From positions 4,714,961-4,778,960 of the forward strand of contig BCIA01000006.1 of assembly GCA_001599815.1 (NCBI GenBank): a stretch of DNA of 64,000 nt, given 5' to 3'. The notes under the pieces were generated by a model. It ran no database searches. It was given only the letters and a program-made list of their open reading frames with translations, and was not told the origin of the DNA. Position numbers and translations under genes: made by a program. Position 1 is the first letter of the stretch. Every line of letters begins with the position of its first letter. Source of the DNA: Furcasterigmium furcatum. Its lineage: Eukaryota > Ascomycota > Sordariomycetes > Glomerellales > Plectosphaerellaceae. This document shows, piece after piece, positions 11,734-23,633 of this stretch.

Positions 11734-12777
11734 CCGAGCGGGCGGCGCGAGCTGTCCCCGTGTTGCGACGGCGGGAAAACGACGACGGAAGCATCGGGGA
11801 TACGGACTGGAGTTGGCGGAAATACCATACTGGTTTGCTTTTGGTCTCGGGCATTGGGATCTTGGCCGTGAGGTTTGGGCTCACGGCACGCGGGCATTGC
11901 ACATGATTTTTCCCGGGATCATCTCGATAGAGGGACTCGAGAGATGGGGACGTGCTAGACAAACAGACAGACAAACAAACAGGCAAACATACCTACATAC
12001 ACTGGACCTGTCACTGAGACGAGATGGCATTGGACGACAAGGTGCGCGTGACTCATGGGGGGTCGGTCCCTTTCCACGATGGATGGACGGCATATTCATA
12101 TCCTCCCGATCACCCCGCGTGCCCCTCCCGCGAGCCAGGCCGACCGCCGCAGCCGCGAGAGCTGGGCGAGCCAACCAGGCCGTGGCCATTTCGACAAACA
12201 CGCAGGGACCAAGGAGATGCTGCTTCCTCCCTTGCGTCCAGCCCGCAGAACGGGTTGCACGGGGTGCCTTATCAGTGCTGCTTTAGGTAATACGGAGGCG
12301 GGCGTCGGGATCTCGAGTCAAGCGGCCAATAGGTGACGGGGCCGAGATCGGGGACCACCCTGGGATTATACAGGCCACTAGAGCAGGGTTCGCCAGGGAC
12401 CACGGTGAAACTCGAGCTGTCCGGGTTGCTAGCTCGATAGGAGCCCTGTGCGAGTCGAGTCACCAAGCAGAAAGATAAGTCCCGCCGTTCGAAGGTGTGT
12501 CGAAAGCCACGCTCCTGAGAGGAAGGGCGCAAAAAAGTGGCAATGGACGGCCAAAAATTGGACTGCTGCCCGGGTTCGAAAAAAACAGTCATACTAGTCC
12601 CTGGCCAGCCCACCTTTCCCTCGGCCGGGCCTTAGTTCGCCTGCTCCCCACGGAAGAAACAGTGACTACTAGTATCGACCTCTCTCACCTGCGCTTCTTC
12701 TTCCCTCCTCCAAAGTCTCGTCATTCCATTCCATTCCCCCCTCCTCTCCAGAAGACCCCCAGGGCAGAGATTCCAAA
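11734..12777. other. intergenic, UBC9 3' region and ASN promoter
   Basis: About 1 kb without a supported gene. It contains a short simple repeat (listed separately) and, from about 12600, the pyrimidine-rich leader of asparagine synthetase. Confidence 0.55.
11956..12003. repeat. AAACAGAC-type simple repeat
   Basis: About 48 nt of imperfect ACAGAC/AAACAGG/CATAC units in the UBC9 3' flank. It is low-complexity with no coding meaning. Confidence 0.6.
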
Positions 12778-15144
12778 ATGTGCGGAATTTTCGCGTGTCA
12801 CAGGTGAGTCTGTCCGCGTGCTGCGAATCCGTCTCTGCGCCGCGAATTGGCTTTTTGGGGCCGGGCCATGGAGGGGCAACTTTTTGAACATCGAAAAGAC
12901 CCCGCCATTCGTCACACCCTCGTGTCTTTTTTTGCTACAGATATGGCGGGCATTGGAAATCTAACTTGCGCGCAGTCACCCCGACGTCCAGAAGTTCAAG
13001 CCGACGGCTCTCCGCCTGTCTAAGGCGTACGTACATCCCCCGTACTCTGTCCAGGAAGATTTTCAGACTGACAATGCTGGTTACAGTGTCCGTCACAGGG
13101 GTCCCGATTGGAGTGAGTCCTGAGTCACACGCGCACTTTGGGAGAAGAAGATGCGATATAGGACGAGAGAACATGGTCTGACATTGCGATTACAGGCGGA
13201 AGCATCATTGCCAACAACACCAGTATGCATTCCTCGCGCCCTCACCTTCTCGTTGCCAGCCAATTGACCCTTCCTCCCAGTCCTCTGCCATGAGCGTCTC
13301 AGCATTGTCGGTGTTGGTGAGTCAAGAGCCCCGACACCCCTCGCGAACTTCGCACCCTGACCGCATCCAACAGAGTCTGGCGCCCAGCCCATCACCAGCT
13401 CCGATGAGAGCATCGTCCTTGCCGTCAACGGCGAGATCTACAACCACCGTCTTATCAGGAAGCACCTAAGGCACACCTACCACTTCAAGACCGGCTCCGA
13501 TTGCGAGGTTATCATCCCTCTGGTGAGTCACGCCCTTCCTTCCAAGGACAACCTGCCGGCAAGCAGCTGACCACGGCCGGGGATGTAGTACATGGAGTAT
13601 GGCATCGACGCCCCCAAGCACCTCGACGGCATGTTCTCCTTCGTGCTCTACGACAAGACCCAAGACCGAACCATCGCCGCCCGCGACCCCATCGGCGTCA
13701 CCACCTTCTACCAGGGCTGGAACTCCAAGGAGCCCGGCACCGTCTACTTCGCCTCCGAGCTCAAGTCGCTGCACCCCGTCTGCGACAAGATCGAGTCCTT
13801 CCCTCCCGGCCATGTCTTCGACTCCAAGACCGGCAAGGTCACGAGGTACTTCGAGCCTACCTGGTGGGATGGCAGCAAGACCCCCGACACCCCCCTGGAC
13901 CTGAAGCTGCTGCGGGAGAAGCTCGAGAAGGCCGTCAGGAAGCGCCTCATGGCCGAGGTCCCCTACGGTGTGCTGCTCTCCGGCGGCCTCGACTCCAGCC
14001 TGGTCGCCTCGATCGCCCAGAGGGAAACCCTGCGGCTGAAGAAGCTCGCGCTCGAGGCCAACGGCAACGCCGAGTCCACCAGCGAGAACCCCGATGTTGG
14101 CGAGGGCCTGGTCGGTATCGACGACGACAACAACCTGTCCACCGTCACCTACCTGCCCCAGCTCAACTCCTTCTCCATCGGCCTGCCCGGCTCGCCCGAT
14201 AACAAGGCTGCCCTGGAGGTCGCCAAGTTCCTCGGAACCAAGCACCACGTCATGACCTTCACCATCGAGGACGGTCTCAACGCCCTCTCCGATGTCATCT
14301 ACCACCTCGAGTCCTACGACGTCACCACCATCCGTGCCTCGACGCCCATGTACCTGCTGTCCCGCAAGATCAAGGCCATGGGCATCAAGATGGTTCTCAG
14401 TGGCGAGGGTAGCGACGAGGAGCTCGGTGGCTACCTGTACTTCCACGCCGCCCCTGACAAGAAGGCCTTCCACGAGGAGACGGTCCGCCGTGTCAAGAAC
14501 CTGCATCTCTCCGACTGCCTGCGCGCCAACAAGTCGACATCCGCGTGGGGTCTCGAGGCCCGTGTCCCCTTCCTGGACAAGGAGTTCCTCGAGGTCTCCA
14601 TGAACATCGACCCCCAGGAGAAGATGATCACCAAGGAGAGGCTCGAGAAGTACATCCTCCGCAAGGCGTTCGACACCTCGGACGACCCCAGCGCCCAGCC
14701 CTACCTCCCCGAGAACATCCTCTGGCGCCAGAAGGAGCAGTTCTCCGACGGTGTTGGGTACGGGTGGATCGACGCGCTCAAGGACAACGCCGAGATCCAG
14801 GTGACGGACGAGATGATGAAGAACCCCAAGCCTGAATGGGGCAACGACATTCCGGACACCAAGGAGGCGTAAGTCCACACTCTGACACTCAGCCAGATCG
14901 AGAGAGAGACAGAAGACTGACAAGCTCCCAGCTACTGGTACCGCCTGATGTTCGACGAGCACTTCCCTGCCTCTTGCGCCTCGACGGTCATGAGGTGGAC
15001 CCCCACCTGGTCCAAGCAGACCGATCCCAGTGGCAGGTGAGTCACTCATGAAGCAAACACCCCGCATGAAAGAAGATGTGCGCTAACGCGGTGCATGACA
15101 GAGCCATCGCCATCCACGAGCAAAAATACGACACCACCGCATAA
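12778..15144 (+). CDS. asparagine synthetase (glutamine-hydrolysing)
   Basis: Nine exons (12778-12803, 12976-13026, 13087-13112, 13196-13222, 13281-13316, 13374-13522, 13589-14868, 14932-15036, 15102-15144) total 580 aa. The enzyme makes asparagine from aspartate, glutamine and ATP in the cytosol. The N-terminus MCGIFACHSHPDVQKF carries the nucleophilic Cys2 of class II glutamine amidotransferases; VRHRGPDWSG, IANNT, CHERLSIVGVESGAQP and VNGEIYNH complete that domain. The synthetase domain has the PP-loop VLLSGGLDSSLVAS and the GEGSDEELGGY block. The first six exons are very short (26-149 nt), and each junction is fixed by a conserved word. The 5' introns are 51-172 nt. The gene appears intact. 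Confidence 0.95.
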
Positions 15145-16010
15145 AGGGGAAATAGAAAAGGGGACAAGGCCATGCGAGGGGCTTTTAGAGACATGTAGTA
15201 GGAATGTTGCAGAGGTTTCAAGGCGTCCACGGAAAGCTTTGACTGGGTATCTCGGGGTCTATAGACATTTAGTACCTGGGGACATGCGAATGAAAGATAC
15301 TGGTTCCTTGAACGAACGAACTGCCGGAGGTGTTCGTGAGACATCAACAAGGGGAATCCCCAACAGGAGTGGATGATCGATCAGCGGGGCGCGTCGGTCC
15401 TGAGATGCGATGTGACCACCGTTGCGTGACCCATGCATGGTGTGTCTGAAGGTGGTCAAGGCGCCATCAGGGAGATGAGGATTGTTCAACTGTGCATCGC
15501 TTAGGTCATCAGGCATCTCTTTGACGGCGGCTGCCAGCTTTCTACCTACTTATTCTTCAGAGTTGAACTTGCCTTCCGCAACACCCTCCTCACGGCCTCA
15601 TCTTCACCGACTTTGGTCCAAAACCAAACAATCATACGACCACCACGCGCTTCAGCATCTTCCACACCGCGGACATCGCATGAGCTCTCCAAGCTTCCCC
15701 AAGATTCGACCCCATCCTCAACATCACGGCATCCAATTAAAGGGCGACCACGTGGATCCCTGCATCATCCCCAAGCGGAATAGCGCCCTCTCGTCACCTG
15801 CGCGGTTGCCAACCGAGTTGAGCCGGGATTCCCCGTCAGCCAATTGACGCAACCCAAACAATTTCTCCATAACGTCGGCCGAGCCCTCACAACCTCCCCT
15901 GAAAAGGACAACCCGCTCGTCGCATCCTCACGACAACTTCATCCATTCCCCATCCCATCACCCTTCTCTACCCAATTGCTCCGTCAATCACCCCTTCTCC
16001 ATCCTTCAAG
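15145..16010. other. intergenic, VDAC promoter
   Basis: About 870 nt. No gene is seen; a long C/T/A-rich tract from 15580 to 16010 is probably the porin promoter and leader. Confidence 0.55.
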
Positions 16011-17309
16011 ATGTCTGTCCCCAACTTTGCCGATATCGCCAAGGCGAGCAACGATGTACGCGATTCTCCCCTCCCATCCTTTTGGCCGAGGTCGCGCGCA
16101 TCTCAGGAGGGGAGCTTGCGGGATAACATGATCCCACCGCTCCCGACCTCCCAATGCGATGCGCGCGCCTGGTTCCGAGGCTCAAGTGCTGACAAGCTCT
16201 CTGCAGCTCCTGAACAAGGACTTCTACCACCTCTCCGCCTCCACCTTCGAGCTGAAGAGCAACACCCCCAACAACGTTGCCTTCAAGGTCACCGGCAAGA
16301 CCTCCCACGAGAAGGCCACCACTGGAGCTGTAAGTCGCGTCTACCATCAGCTCGTACTTCATCCACTGACCAGCCAACCCCCGCAGATCGAGGGAAAATA
16401 CACCGAGAAGGGATCCGGTACAGCTACCTTTACCAAGCGTCGTCGTTCTGCTGCCACACTACATCGTCGGCTGAGCCGCCTATCCATGGGATTGTCGGGT
16501 CGAGCTGGCGTGTGCTACGGAAGTCCCGTAGAATTTGGAGCTAAAATCCACCCGATTCACGAGGAAGTTGATTTGCTAATACGTTACCGACACGCAGGCC
16601 TCACCCTGACCCAGACCTGGAACACCGCCAACGCCCTTGACACCAAGGTCGAGCTCGCCGATGCCCTTGCCGCCGGCCTCAAGGCCGAGGGTGTCTTCTC
16701 CTTCCTCCCCGCCACCCAGGCCAAGGGCGCCAAGTTCAACCTGCACTTCAAGCAGCCCGGCTTCCACGGCCGCGCCTTCTTCGACCTCCTGAAGGGCCCC
16801 ACCGCCAACATCGACGCCGTCGTCGGCCACGAGGGCTTCCTCGCCGGTGCCTCCGCCGGCTACGACGTCAACAAGGCCGCCCTCACCGGCTACTCCGCCG
16901 CCGTCGGCTACGTCGCCCCCACCTACACCGCCTCCGTCGTCGCCTCCGACAACCTGAGCATCTTCGCCGCCTCTTACTACCACAAGGTCTCCTCCCAGGT
17001 CGAGGCCGGTGCCAAGGCCACCTGGAACTCCAAGGCCGGCAACAACGTCGGCCTCGAGGTCGCCTCCAAGTACCGCATTGACCCCGTCTCCTTCGCCAAG
17101 GTCAAGCTCAACGACCGTGGTGTCGCCGCTCTTGCCTACAACGTCCTCCTCCGCCCCGGCGTCACCCTCGGCCTCGGCGCCTCCTTCGACACCCAGAAGC
17201 TCGACCAGGCCACCCACAAGGTATGCTCCCCCTCCTGCAACTCGCACCGCGTCGTTTCATCTGCTGACAACTCCCCCAGCTTGGCGCCAGCTTCACCTTC
17301 GAGAGCTAA
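16011..17309 (+). CDS. mitochondrial outer-membrane porin (VDAC)
   Basis: Five exons (16011-16055, 16207-16329, 16387-16417, 16598-17220, 17280-17309) encode 283 aa, exactly the usual porin length. It forms the 19-stranded beta-barrel through which metabolites and ATP/ADP cross the outer membrane. The N-terminal helix is MSVPNFADIAKASNDLLNKD, followed by alternating beta strands (FELKSNTPNNVAFKVTGKTS, GLTLTQTWNTANALDTKVEL) and the typical end LGASFTFES. The 31-nt third exon and the 30-nt last exon are fixed by phase and by the barrel pattern. Codon use is strongly biased to C-ending codons, as in highly expressed fungal genes. Confidence 0.94.
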
Positions 17310-18069
17310 GCGACTTCACCCCGCTCCCTCCGAAAAATGTAACAGTCAGAACCGGACGAGACAGGGGACATATCTGCTGATACCGAGGACATACTATGCT
17401 GTTCTCTCGGCGGCCGGCTGTTTCGGTGTAGACTAGTCTTACAAGAGTGTAATTCAACGACCCAGGACGTTCATCTCGTCTTGCATGATGATGACTTTTC
17501 CTGTCTCCTTGGGCGCGTGACCTTGGTGAATTGATGCTTCGGCAGGTTGGAGTATGAAGTGAGGCATCGCACAGGGCTCCAGCCCCGTTGGGTGTTTCCC
17601 TGTAAGTAGCTGAGTTGACAGCGCTCAACTTCGTAAACAGGACCTACGGAAAGGTTTTGATCCACGCAGGACAAACATGGTCTTCGACATGTGCGTCCAG
17701 TGCTCCAGACCCTTCTTCAAGTGTTTCCAAACATCACAAACATCATGAATTACGGGGCCTACTCGTCATTCGAAGTCACGGAGACACCTTATGGTCTTCG
17801 ACAGCGGGCAGGACTCAGACATGAAACTGTCGAGCAGCATCCAAGATGGCCTCCACAACGGAGACGTTAGGAAGGCGAGCAGAGAAGACACGGCTAACGG
17901 ACGAAGCAAAATTTCGGAAATCGCGGCCAGTAAGAGCATTTGGCATTGAAATCGTCCCATATGCGGATGCTCATGTTGCCAGGAATGTCTTTGGGGAACA
18001 TGGGACCCTGCGCCGTTGCCCTCGAATGACCTCCTTGAGCAGGGTGCCACAGATCGAGCTCTCGTATAG
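17310..18069. other. intergenic
   Basis: The porin 3' region and spacer. No gene is supported; short open frames on both strands have no motifs. It leads into a 31-bp minisatellite. Confidence 0.55.
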
Positions 18070-18230
18070 TTGAGATAACCCCTCTCCAGACTGCAAAGAG
18101 TTGAGATAGACTCTGATTGAACTAGAGGCAATTCAGAGTGCCTCTGTCTGAAATGTAGGAAATCGAGATGGCCTCTCTCTTAACGTGAGAAAATTGAGAT
18201 GGCCTGTTGCTAAGCTAGACATAATTCAAA
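18070..18230 (+). repeat. 31-bp minisatellite, locus A (five units)
   Basis: The core GAGAT recurs at 18072, 18103, about 18134 (degenerate), 18165 and 18196, an exact 31-nt step. The best unit contains AATCGAGATGGCCTCTCTCT (18161-18180). A non-repeat tail after the last unit (GCTAAGCTAGACATAATTC) resembles the tail at locus D. Related loci lie at 19865, 24082, 44921 and 50660. Confidence 0.8.
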
Positions 18231-18384
18231 GACTGCTGCACCCACGCTACCTCTGATCACTTGCCATTCCCGCCGCCGAGAGCGATGACGAATTACGCGA
18301 TGTATTGCCTAGTGTTATACACAAGTAGCTAGTTCCTAGCCGTAGATCTATGCCCATGGTGCCCGCGAGAGCAATATCCAAATT

Positions 18385-19374
18385 CTACGCCGACGACGCC
18401 TCCTTCTTCGGCCTACCGTCGACCTTGCCCTTGCTCTTGTTCAGCGTCAGCCCGCCCACGAACACAAACGGCAGGAAAAACGTGAGGAACAGCACCCCGC
18501 TGACCCCGAAGAACATGAACAGCATCGACTCCTGCCCGGGGGCCGTGGCGCCGCTGTCTCTGTGGGCGCGGGCCGACCGCCGGTGGTCCTGCGCCCGCTG
18601 CGTGCGCCTGTGGCTCGCGTGGTCGAAGTGCGCCGGCTCCGACTCGAGGGTATGTCCGAAGGGGTCCTGGCCGGGGCCCATGCCGGGCTTGTGACCAGCG
18701 GACCAGCCAGGGGCGCCGGCTTGCTGGTGCGCATGCTCGTTCGGCCCTGCAGAACCGCCACCGGTGCTGTCGTCGTGCGCGGCGCTGCGCTTTGCGCTGT
18801 GGGCGCCCCAGCCGCCGCTGCGGTGGAAGCTCGGCGGGGGTCCGCGGAACTGTGTCTTGCGGCGGGAGAGACCGGAGGCTGGACGGCCGCCAGCTGGGCC
18901 GGAGGAGTGGTAGGAGCCGCGGCGCTGGGCGTTGGCGCCGTGGTGATGGCTGATCACATCGCGGTCATAGGCGGCGCGTTTGGCGGGGGTGCCGAGGATG
19001 GAGTAGGCTTCGGAGATGGAGTGGAATTGTGCTATTTTGGAGGCGTCGCCGGGGTTGTGATCGGGGTGGTAGGATTTCGAGAGCGAGTAGAAGGACCTGT
19101 CAGCAAGTTGTTAGCTGTGTCCGCGGTGACTCGGGCAAAAAGACGAAGAGGCTCACTTCTTAATCTCCGCGGGCGAAGCGTCATAGGCTACATTGAGCGT
19201 CTCGTAGTGGTTCCTGGCCTTGGTAATGTCATGACGGCGGAATGCGCTCGAGGTTGTGAACGCTCGAGGGAGCCATGGTGGCAGTCCGGGACGGACACGT
19301 GAGGCCGCAATTGGACAGACTCTGGAGCGGAGGGTGCGAGAAACCACTCGGGGCTGGGGGTACGGGGGTGGCAT
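18385..19374 (-). CDS. DnaJ-domain membrane protein, probably mitochondrial
   Basis: Two exons on the minus strand (19374-19157, 19096-18385) joined in phase across a 60-nt GTGAGC...GACAG intron; 309 aa. The J domain begins near residue 55 (ARNHYETLNVAYDASPAEIK) and contains the Hsp70-stimulating HPD in SYHPDHNPGDASKIAQFHSI, followed by SEAYSILGTPAKRAAYD. The Arg-rich, acid-poor N-terminus (RTLRSRVCPIAASRVR) looks like a mitochondrial presequence. The middle is Gly/His/Ser-rich, and a membrane span (LFMFFGVSGVLFLTFFLPF) lies near the C-terminus. This is the layout of fungal single-J, single-membrane-span co-chaperones; the Hsp70 partner is not known. It is the last conserved gene before the accessory region. 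Confidence 0.85.
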
Positions 19375-19860
19375 GCCTCATCCCGATTGTAGAGACGCAG
19401 TCGTGGTCAAGACGTGGAGAGCTGGCAACATTGGAGCTCTCGGGGCTCGTTGAAGTCAGGTCCAGGTCGGCGATAAACGCGAGCAGTGACGAAATCGATA
19501 TGATGCTGCACTGGCAGGGCAAATTTGTGGGGCATGCTCGGCTTTGTGGGGCCTTGCTCCGGCGGCTGGGGGCGGAAGGTCATGCTTGGGGACCAAAAAA
19601 GGGGTAAACCAACATGAGAAAACACTACTGTCAGAATGCCGCTGGATGTCGCGAACATGGATCAAGGTCAAAGTCAATGTCAAATTAAGGGATGAAGCAA
19701 AATTTGAATTAACGACTGTTCTAATTTGTATAGTCAGCAAGCACTGACCTTGATTCCAGGAGTCTGTAAGGGAGCAGAAGCATTAGTCGGTACTCTCGTT
19801 GATCAAGGCAACAAGGCAAGGGGGTAACAGAAAAGATGGCTGCCTATTTAGGAAGGACTA
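19375..19860. other. intergenic
   Basis: No supported gene. It is the promoter side of the DnaJ gene and a spacer into minisatellite locus B. Confidence 0.5.
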
Positions 19861-20010
19861 AGTCGATAAGACCTCAGATATAAGCCTCAGATAATGAAGA
19901 TGACCTCTCTCGGGACTTCGGGAATTTGAGACGGCGTCCTATTGACCTGGAGGTAGTTCTAGGGACTGGCGGGTCAATGTGAAGTAAGAAAGAACCCCTA
20001 TTTCGACATC
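19861..20010 (+). repeat. 31-bp minisatellite, locus B (diverged, RIP-like)
   Basis: Units begin at about 19865, 19897, 19928 and 19959, steps of 31-32 nt. The stretch 19919-20030 aligns with locus D (44943-45045), but many C-to-T and G-to-A differences are seen here; for example GCAAGTCCA at D is GTAGTTCTA at B. This suggests repeat-induced point mutation. Confidence 0.7.
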
Positions 20011-20072
20011 AATACAATTGAACTGGCCATGTATTTTGCGACCCTCGTGCAAGCCTACAATGTGGCGATCTG

Positions 20073-23000
20073 CTAGTCTGTCCGCTCCCTCGGGCTCCCC
20101 TGGATGTACGCAACGATCTTCGCCAACAGGGCCTCCTCTGGCGCCTGGACGCTTCGGAATGTCTCCGAAGCCTCCTCTGTCTTGGTGACCGCAAATTCAA
20201 AACTCCTCTTTGGTGCATCTGTGCTGTACTGCGAGGTGTAGTACTCCAACAGCCGGATTGCCGGGTTTTTCACCGGATCCTCGTCCGACTCTCGCAGACG
20301 TTGCAGCCACTCCGGAGGCGACACCTCGTCTACCAGGAGACCTTGATTCCGCAGAGCAGGCAACACGTCCCGCGTCCAATGCAGAGTCTTTGGGTTGACG
20401 ACATTAAATACCCCTGGTTTCGCCCCTGACGTTGTGATATCGATCAGACAACGTGCGGCCACGTCTACGGGCAGCCAGCGGAGATGCTCATCAATGGTCG
20501 GCAGGGCACCAATTGCCCTAGCGGATTGTATCATCAATGGTACCGCCTCGGACCTGTTCCAGATCCCGTGTTTCGTGTCTCCGACGATCTGGCCGATGCG
20601 CGCAATGTAGATGGGCAGGCCGCTCTCGGCGGTGACCTTGGCGCAGATATGCTCCGCGACGAGCTTCGACTGCCCGTATCCCGTCGGCTGGGCGTCCGAG
20701 AAGCTTGTAGGCAGGCCGTCCTGGATTATTCTGTTCTTTGTCCGGAGAACAGTGCCGATTGATGAGCAGAAGCAGACCCTCGGAGGTCGTCGGCCGCCCG
20801 TTGCCAGACACAAGCTCAAGAGGTTCTTGAGCCCTCGGATGGAGTCTCTCTCGAAACTCTCGAGCTTCAGGTTGAAGTTGACCTTCCAGGCACAGTGATA
20901 CAGGCTCGTCATGCGCGATCGCATTTCGGACAGGATTTGCGAATCTAGACCTAGAACCTCCGAGGACAGGTCGGCAGATAGGGCCACCAGCTTGTTGCGA
21001 GCTTCCAGAGGCAAGTCATCCCAGAGGCCTCTCTCCTTCAGGGATTGTACGAGTCGATCAGAGGCTTGATCGCTGTTCTCGCCTCTGATGAGGCAGTACA
21101 ACTTCTGCACATTTTCTGACCGGGCCAGCTGTGAGACCAGATGAGCACCGAGTGAGCCAGTTGCACCCGTGACGACCTGGAGGTATTTGTCAGCTTGGTT
21201 TTGCCCGTAAAGGAACATTGCTACGAACCGGGTATTCTTTGATACCGTTGACAGACTCCCAGGCACTTATTTCAGGCGTATTAGCCTTGATCATGGCCTC
21301 CATCCTGCTCGCCAGGTCATCCGAGCCAACTTGCTCCCCGGTCCGCAGGGAGTAAAGGTGCCGTGCCAGTGACTGAATCTGGGGATGATCGAACACAAGG
21401 TTCGTTCCGAGAGGCTGACCGCCGACATTGACAGATCTCGCAATGACATTCCTCAGCTGCGTGGCCTTGAGAGAATCGAAACCCATCTCGAAGAAGTCCC
21501 TGTCGTCCGGGATGTCTGAGGTCTCGTCGAGCAACGTGACGACCGCCGATCGAAGGAATTTCCTTAGCTCTGGTTCTGATAGAGCTGGTCCTGCAATTGT
21601 CTCACGCGTCTTGTAGCTCTCGTCAATCTGATCCCGGAACTTCTTATAGAACGCCTGCCGGATGACCGTTCCCTTGTCCGTCCTCGGATACTCGGTGCCC
21701 AAGGGCAAAACGAGCACCATGTCCTCATTTATTCTGGCGTAGTCCGGCATCGACTGTTGTGATTCCTTCAACGCATCAGCGATCTTCGATATGACTTCCT
21801 GCGACTCCATGCCCGCGGCAGCGTCGGAAGGAACAATGGCGATGCCGAACTGGGGCTTCTGCGTGCCAAACACCACGGCTTCTGCCACGAGTTCATGCTG
21901 CCTGACGCGCCCTTCGATGGGAATGGGATTCGCCTTCTCCCCGTTCTCCAGGACGATGACATCGTCCAGGCGGCCAACGTATTTCCAGGCATCCGTCAGG
22001 GTCGGGTGCTTCACGAAGAGGTCCTTGGTCGCGTATGACCCATCAGGCCTGTTAGACATAGACTTTGACGGCCAGCCGTCGAGGCAGACCAGCTCGAAGA
22101 GTCCCTCGCCTCGATCCTCAAATCGAAGCAAGCTGGATCCCTCGGGGCTCGGGCGGAGATAATTCCACTCCCTGTCCCAAGGAGGCCTGGAGGATGTCAT
22201 GACCGGGCCAAGCTCCGACCTGCCCGCTGTCAGTTTGGGCCCCTCAAGACAATGATGCGGCTTACTTACATTCCGTACACGCTGACGAGGTTCACCCCCT
22301 GCTCGGCCAGCATATCCCCCAGCGCCTCGGGGCAGGCCGACCCGCCGTAGGTGACCAGCCTGAACCGCCGCAGCAGCTCAATGCCCTCGGGGGACTCGGC
22401 GAGCAGCTTGAAGGCGTAAGGCACGGCGCAGAAGATCTCCAGCGTCAGCCCCTGCATCGACTGCACGAGTGTTCCTTTCGTGAGAGGGAGCGAGGCGTTG
22501 TACATGTGCACCTGCTTGCCGGTGTAGAAGGCCCGGAAGAGCGTGCTGATTCCGTGAGTGTGGAAGAGCGGCAGGCTGAGGTAGCTCCGCATGTTCAGGC
22601 GGTTGATGTTCCGGCGGTAGTTGCTCAGGGCGCCTCGGTGGGAGATCCTTACGGGCTTGGGGAGACCGGTTGACCCGCTGGAGTGGAAGATCCATGATGT
22701 CTTGTCTTGTTCTGCGGTGAGATCGAGGCCTGGCGTCAGAAGGGTGTTTGAGTCCTGGTTCTGCCCGAGTGCCGGGTGGGAGATGGGGATAAGAGTCGTG
22801 TTGAGGAGTGATGTCTGTATTTTGGTGACCATGGGGATGTAGGCGGACTGGTAGATGATGTGTGAGCTGTTGGTTTCGGCGAGGAGCCATTCGTACGCCG
22901 GGAGCGCAAGCCGAGGTGACAGGAGGAGGACGGCATGGCCGAGCTTCGAGACGGCGAGCAGGGTGACCACGTAGTCTATGTCGGAGACTCCCAGCAACGC

Positions 23001-23234
23001 CACAATGAGAGGGTCATCGGATGAAGACTGTCGGGGCTTGAGCCCCTGCCGGGAGTACTCGCGTGCCGCCTGGCATGCCAAGGCATCGAGGTCTTTGAGA
23101 GTGTAGTCAATGAACGAGGTATCCTTGGCAGGATAAGCGAGTACAGGCTGCTCGCCGAGGACAATGGCCTGAGTTCTCAATAGTTCATCGATGGTCCGAG
23201 GGAGACGCTGCTCGTGGTTCTTGATCCCGTTCAT
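20073..23234 (-). CDS. NRPS-like adenylation-thiolation-reductase enzyme
   Basis: Three exons on the minus strand (23234-22270, 22219-21246, 21193-20073) give 1019 aa. Such A-T-R enzymes activate a carboxylic or amino acid as the adenylate, load it on phosphopantetheine and release it reductively as an aldehyde or alcohol. Seen: the A3 loop SSGSTGLPKP (residues 185-194), A5 YGMSE restored across intron 1 (residue 320-324), A7 GRLDD (404-408), A10 lysine in PRTDKGT (504), thiolation serine in MGFDSLKATQ (571), and a reductase domain with TGATGSLG (655-662) and YGQSK (Y819, K823). No condensation domain is present. The second intron (21245-21194, 52 nt) was chosen by phase; a weaker alternative donor exists. 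Two TCGG-N8-CCGA sites lie upstream. The substrate cannot be read from the sequence with confidence. Confidence 0.88.
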
Positions 23235-23452
23235 CTTGTCGAGGGGCGCTCAGTTCGAAATAAGGGACCCTTGGACTGGAGGATGAGTGAGTCGGAACAG
23301 TATTTGGAGGTTGCTCATCTAGCAAGCTTTGTAGAAACGACTTTTGCACAATCATGGACTTTCTAATCACTACATAACCTTCTTCAGGCTATGACGCCCT
23401 GCCGTGATGGGTTCTCGTAGCGCCCCGCAACTCAGATTTGGGGTTTCGGGCA

Positions 23453-23468
23453 TTCGGTGCATGATCCG
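23453..23468. promoter_or_regulatory. TCGG-N8-CCGA palindrome 1
   Basis: Reads TCGGTGCATGATCCGA, 219 bp before the NRPS-like start codon. The form is that of a Zn2Cys6 dimer site, and it matches five others in this cluster. Confidence 0.6.
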
Positions 23469-23617
23469 AACATGAAGTTGGCCCAACTACCCCAAGTTTG
23501 CCAAGAGGGTGGGCTGTCACTCCCCGCGGGGTAGTCAACGCGGAGTCCGGGTCACATTTCCACGGGGGTTCCAGGTCCTCTCGAGACGCAACTTTGAACC
23601 GGGGACGCACCTTGATT

Positions 23618-23633
23618 TCGGAGCCACCTCCGA
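23618..23633. promoter_or_regulatory. TCGG-N8-CCGA palindrome 2
   Basis: Reads TCGGAGCCACCTCCGA, 384 bp before the NRPS-like start. It is very close in sequence to palindrome 4 in the promoter of the second transporter. Confidence 0.6.

Noticed and set aside
12560..12590. GGTTCGA word resembling a tRNA T-loop
   Set aside because: No cloverleaf arms could be formed around it; no tRNA was found anywhere in the window by eye.
13466..15067. Long minus-strand open frame (533 codons) opposite asparagine synthetase
   Set aside because: Shadow of the strongly C/G-ending codon use of the real gene. The translation is Val/Leu/Gly/Asp/Glu repetitive with no motif.
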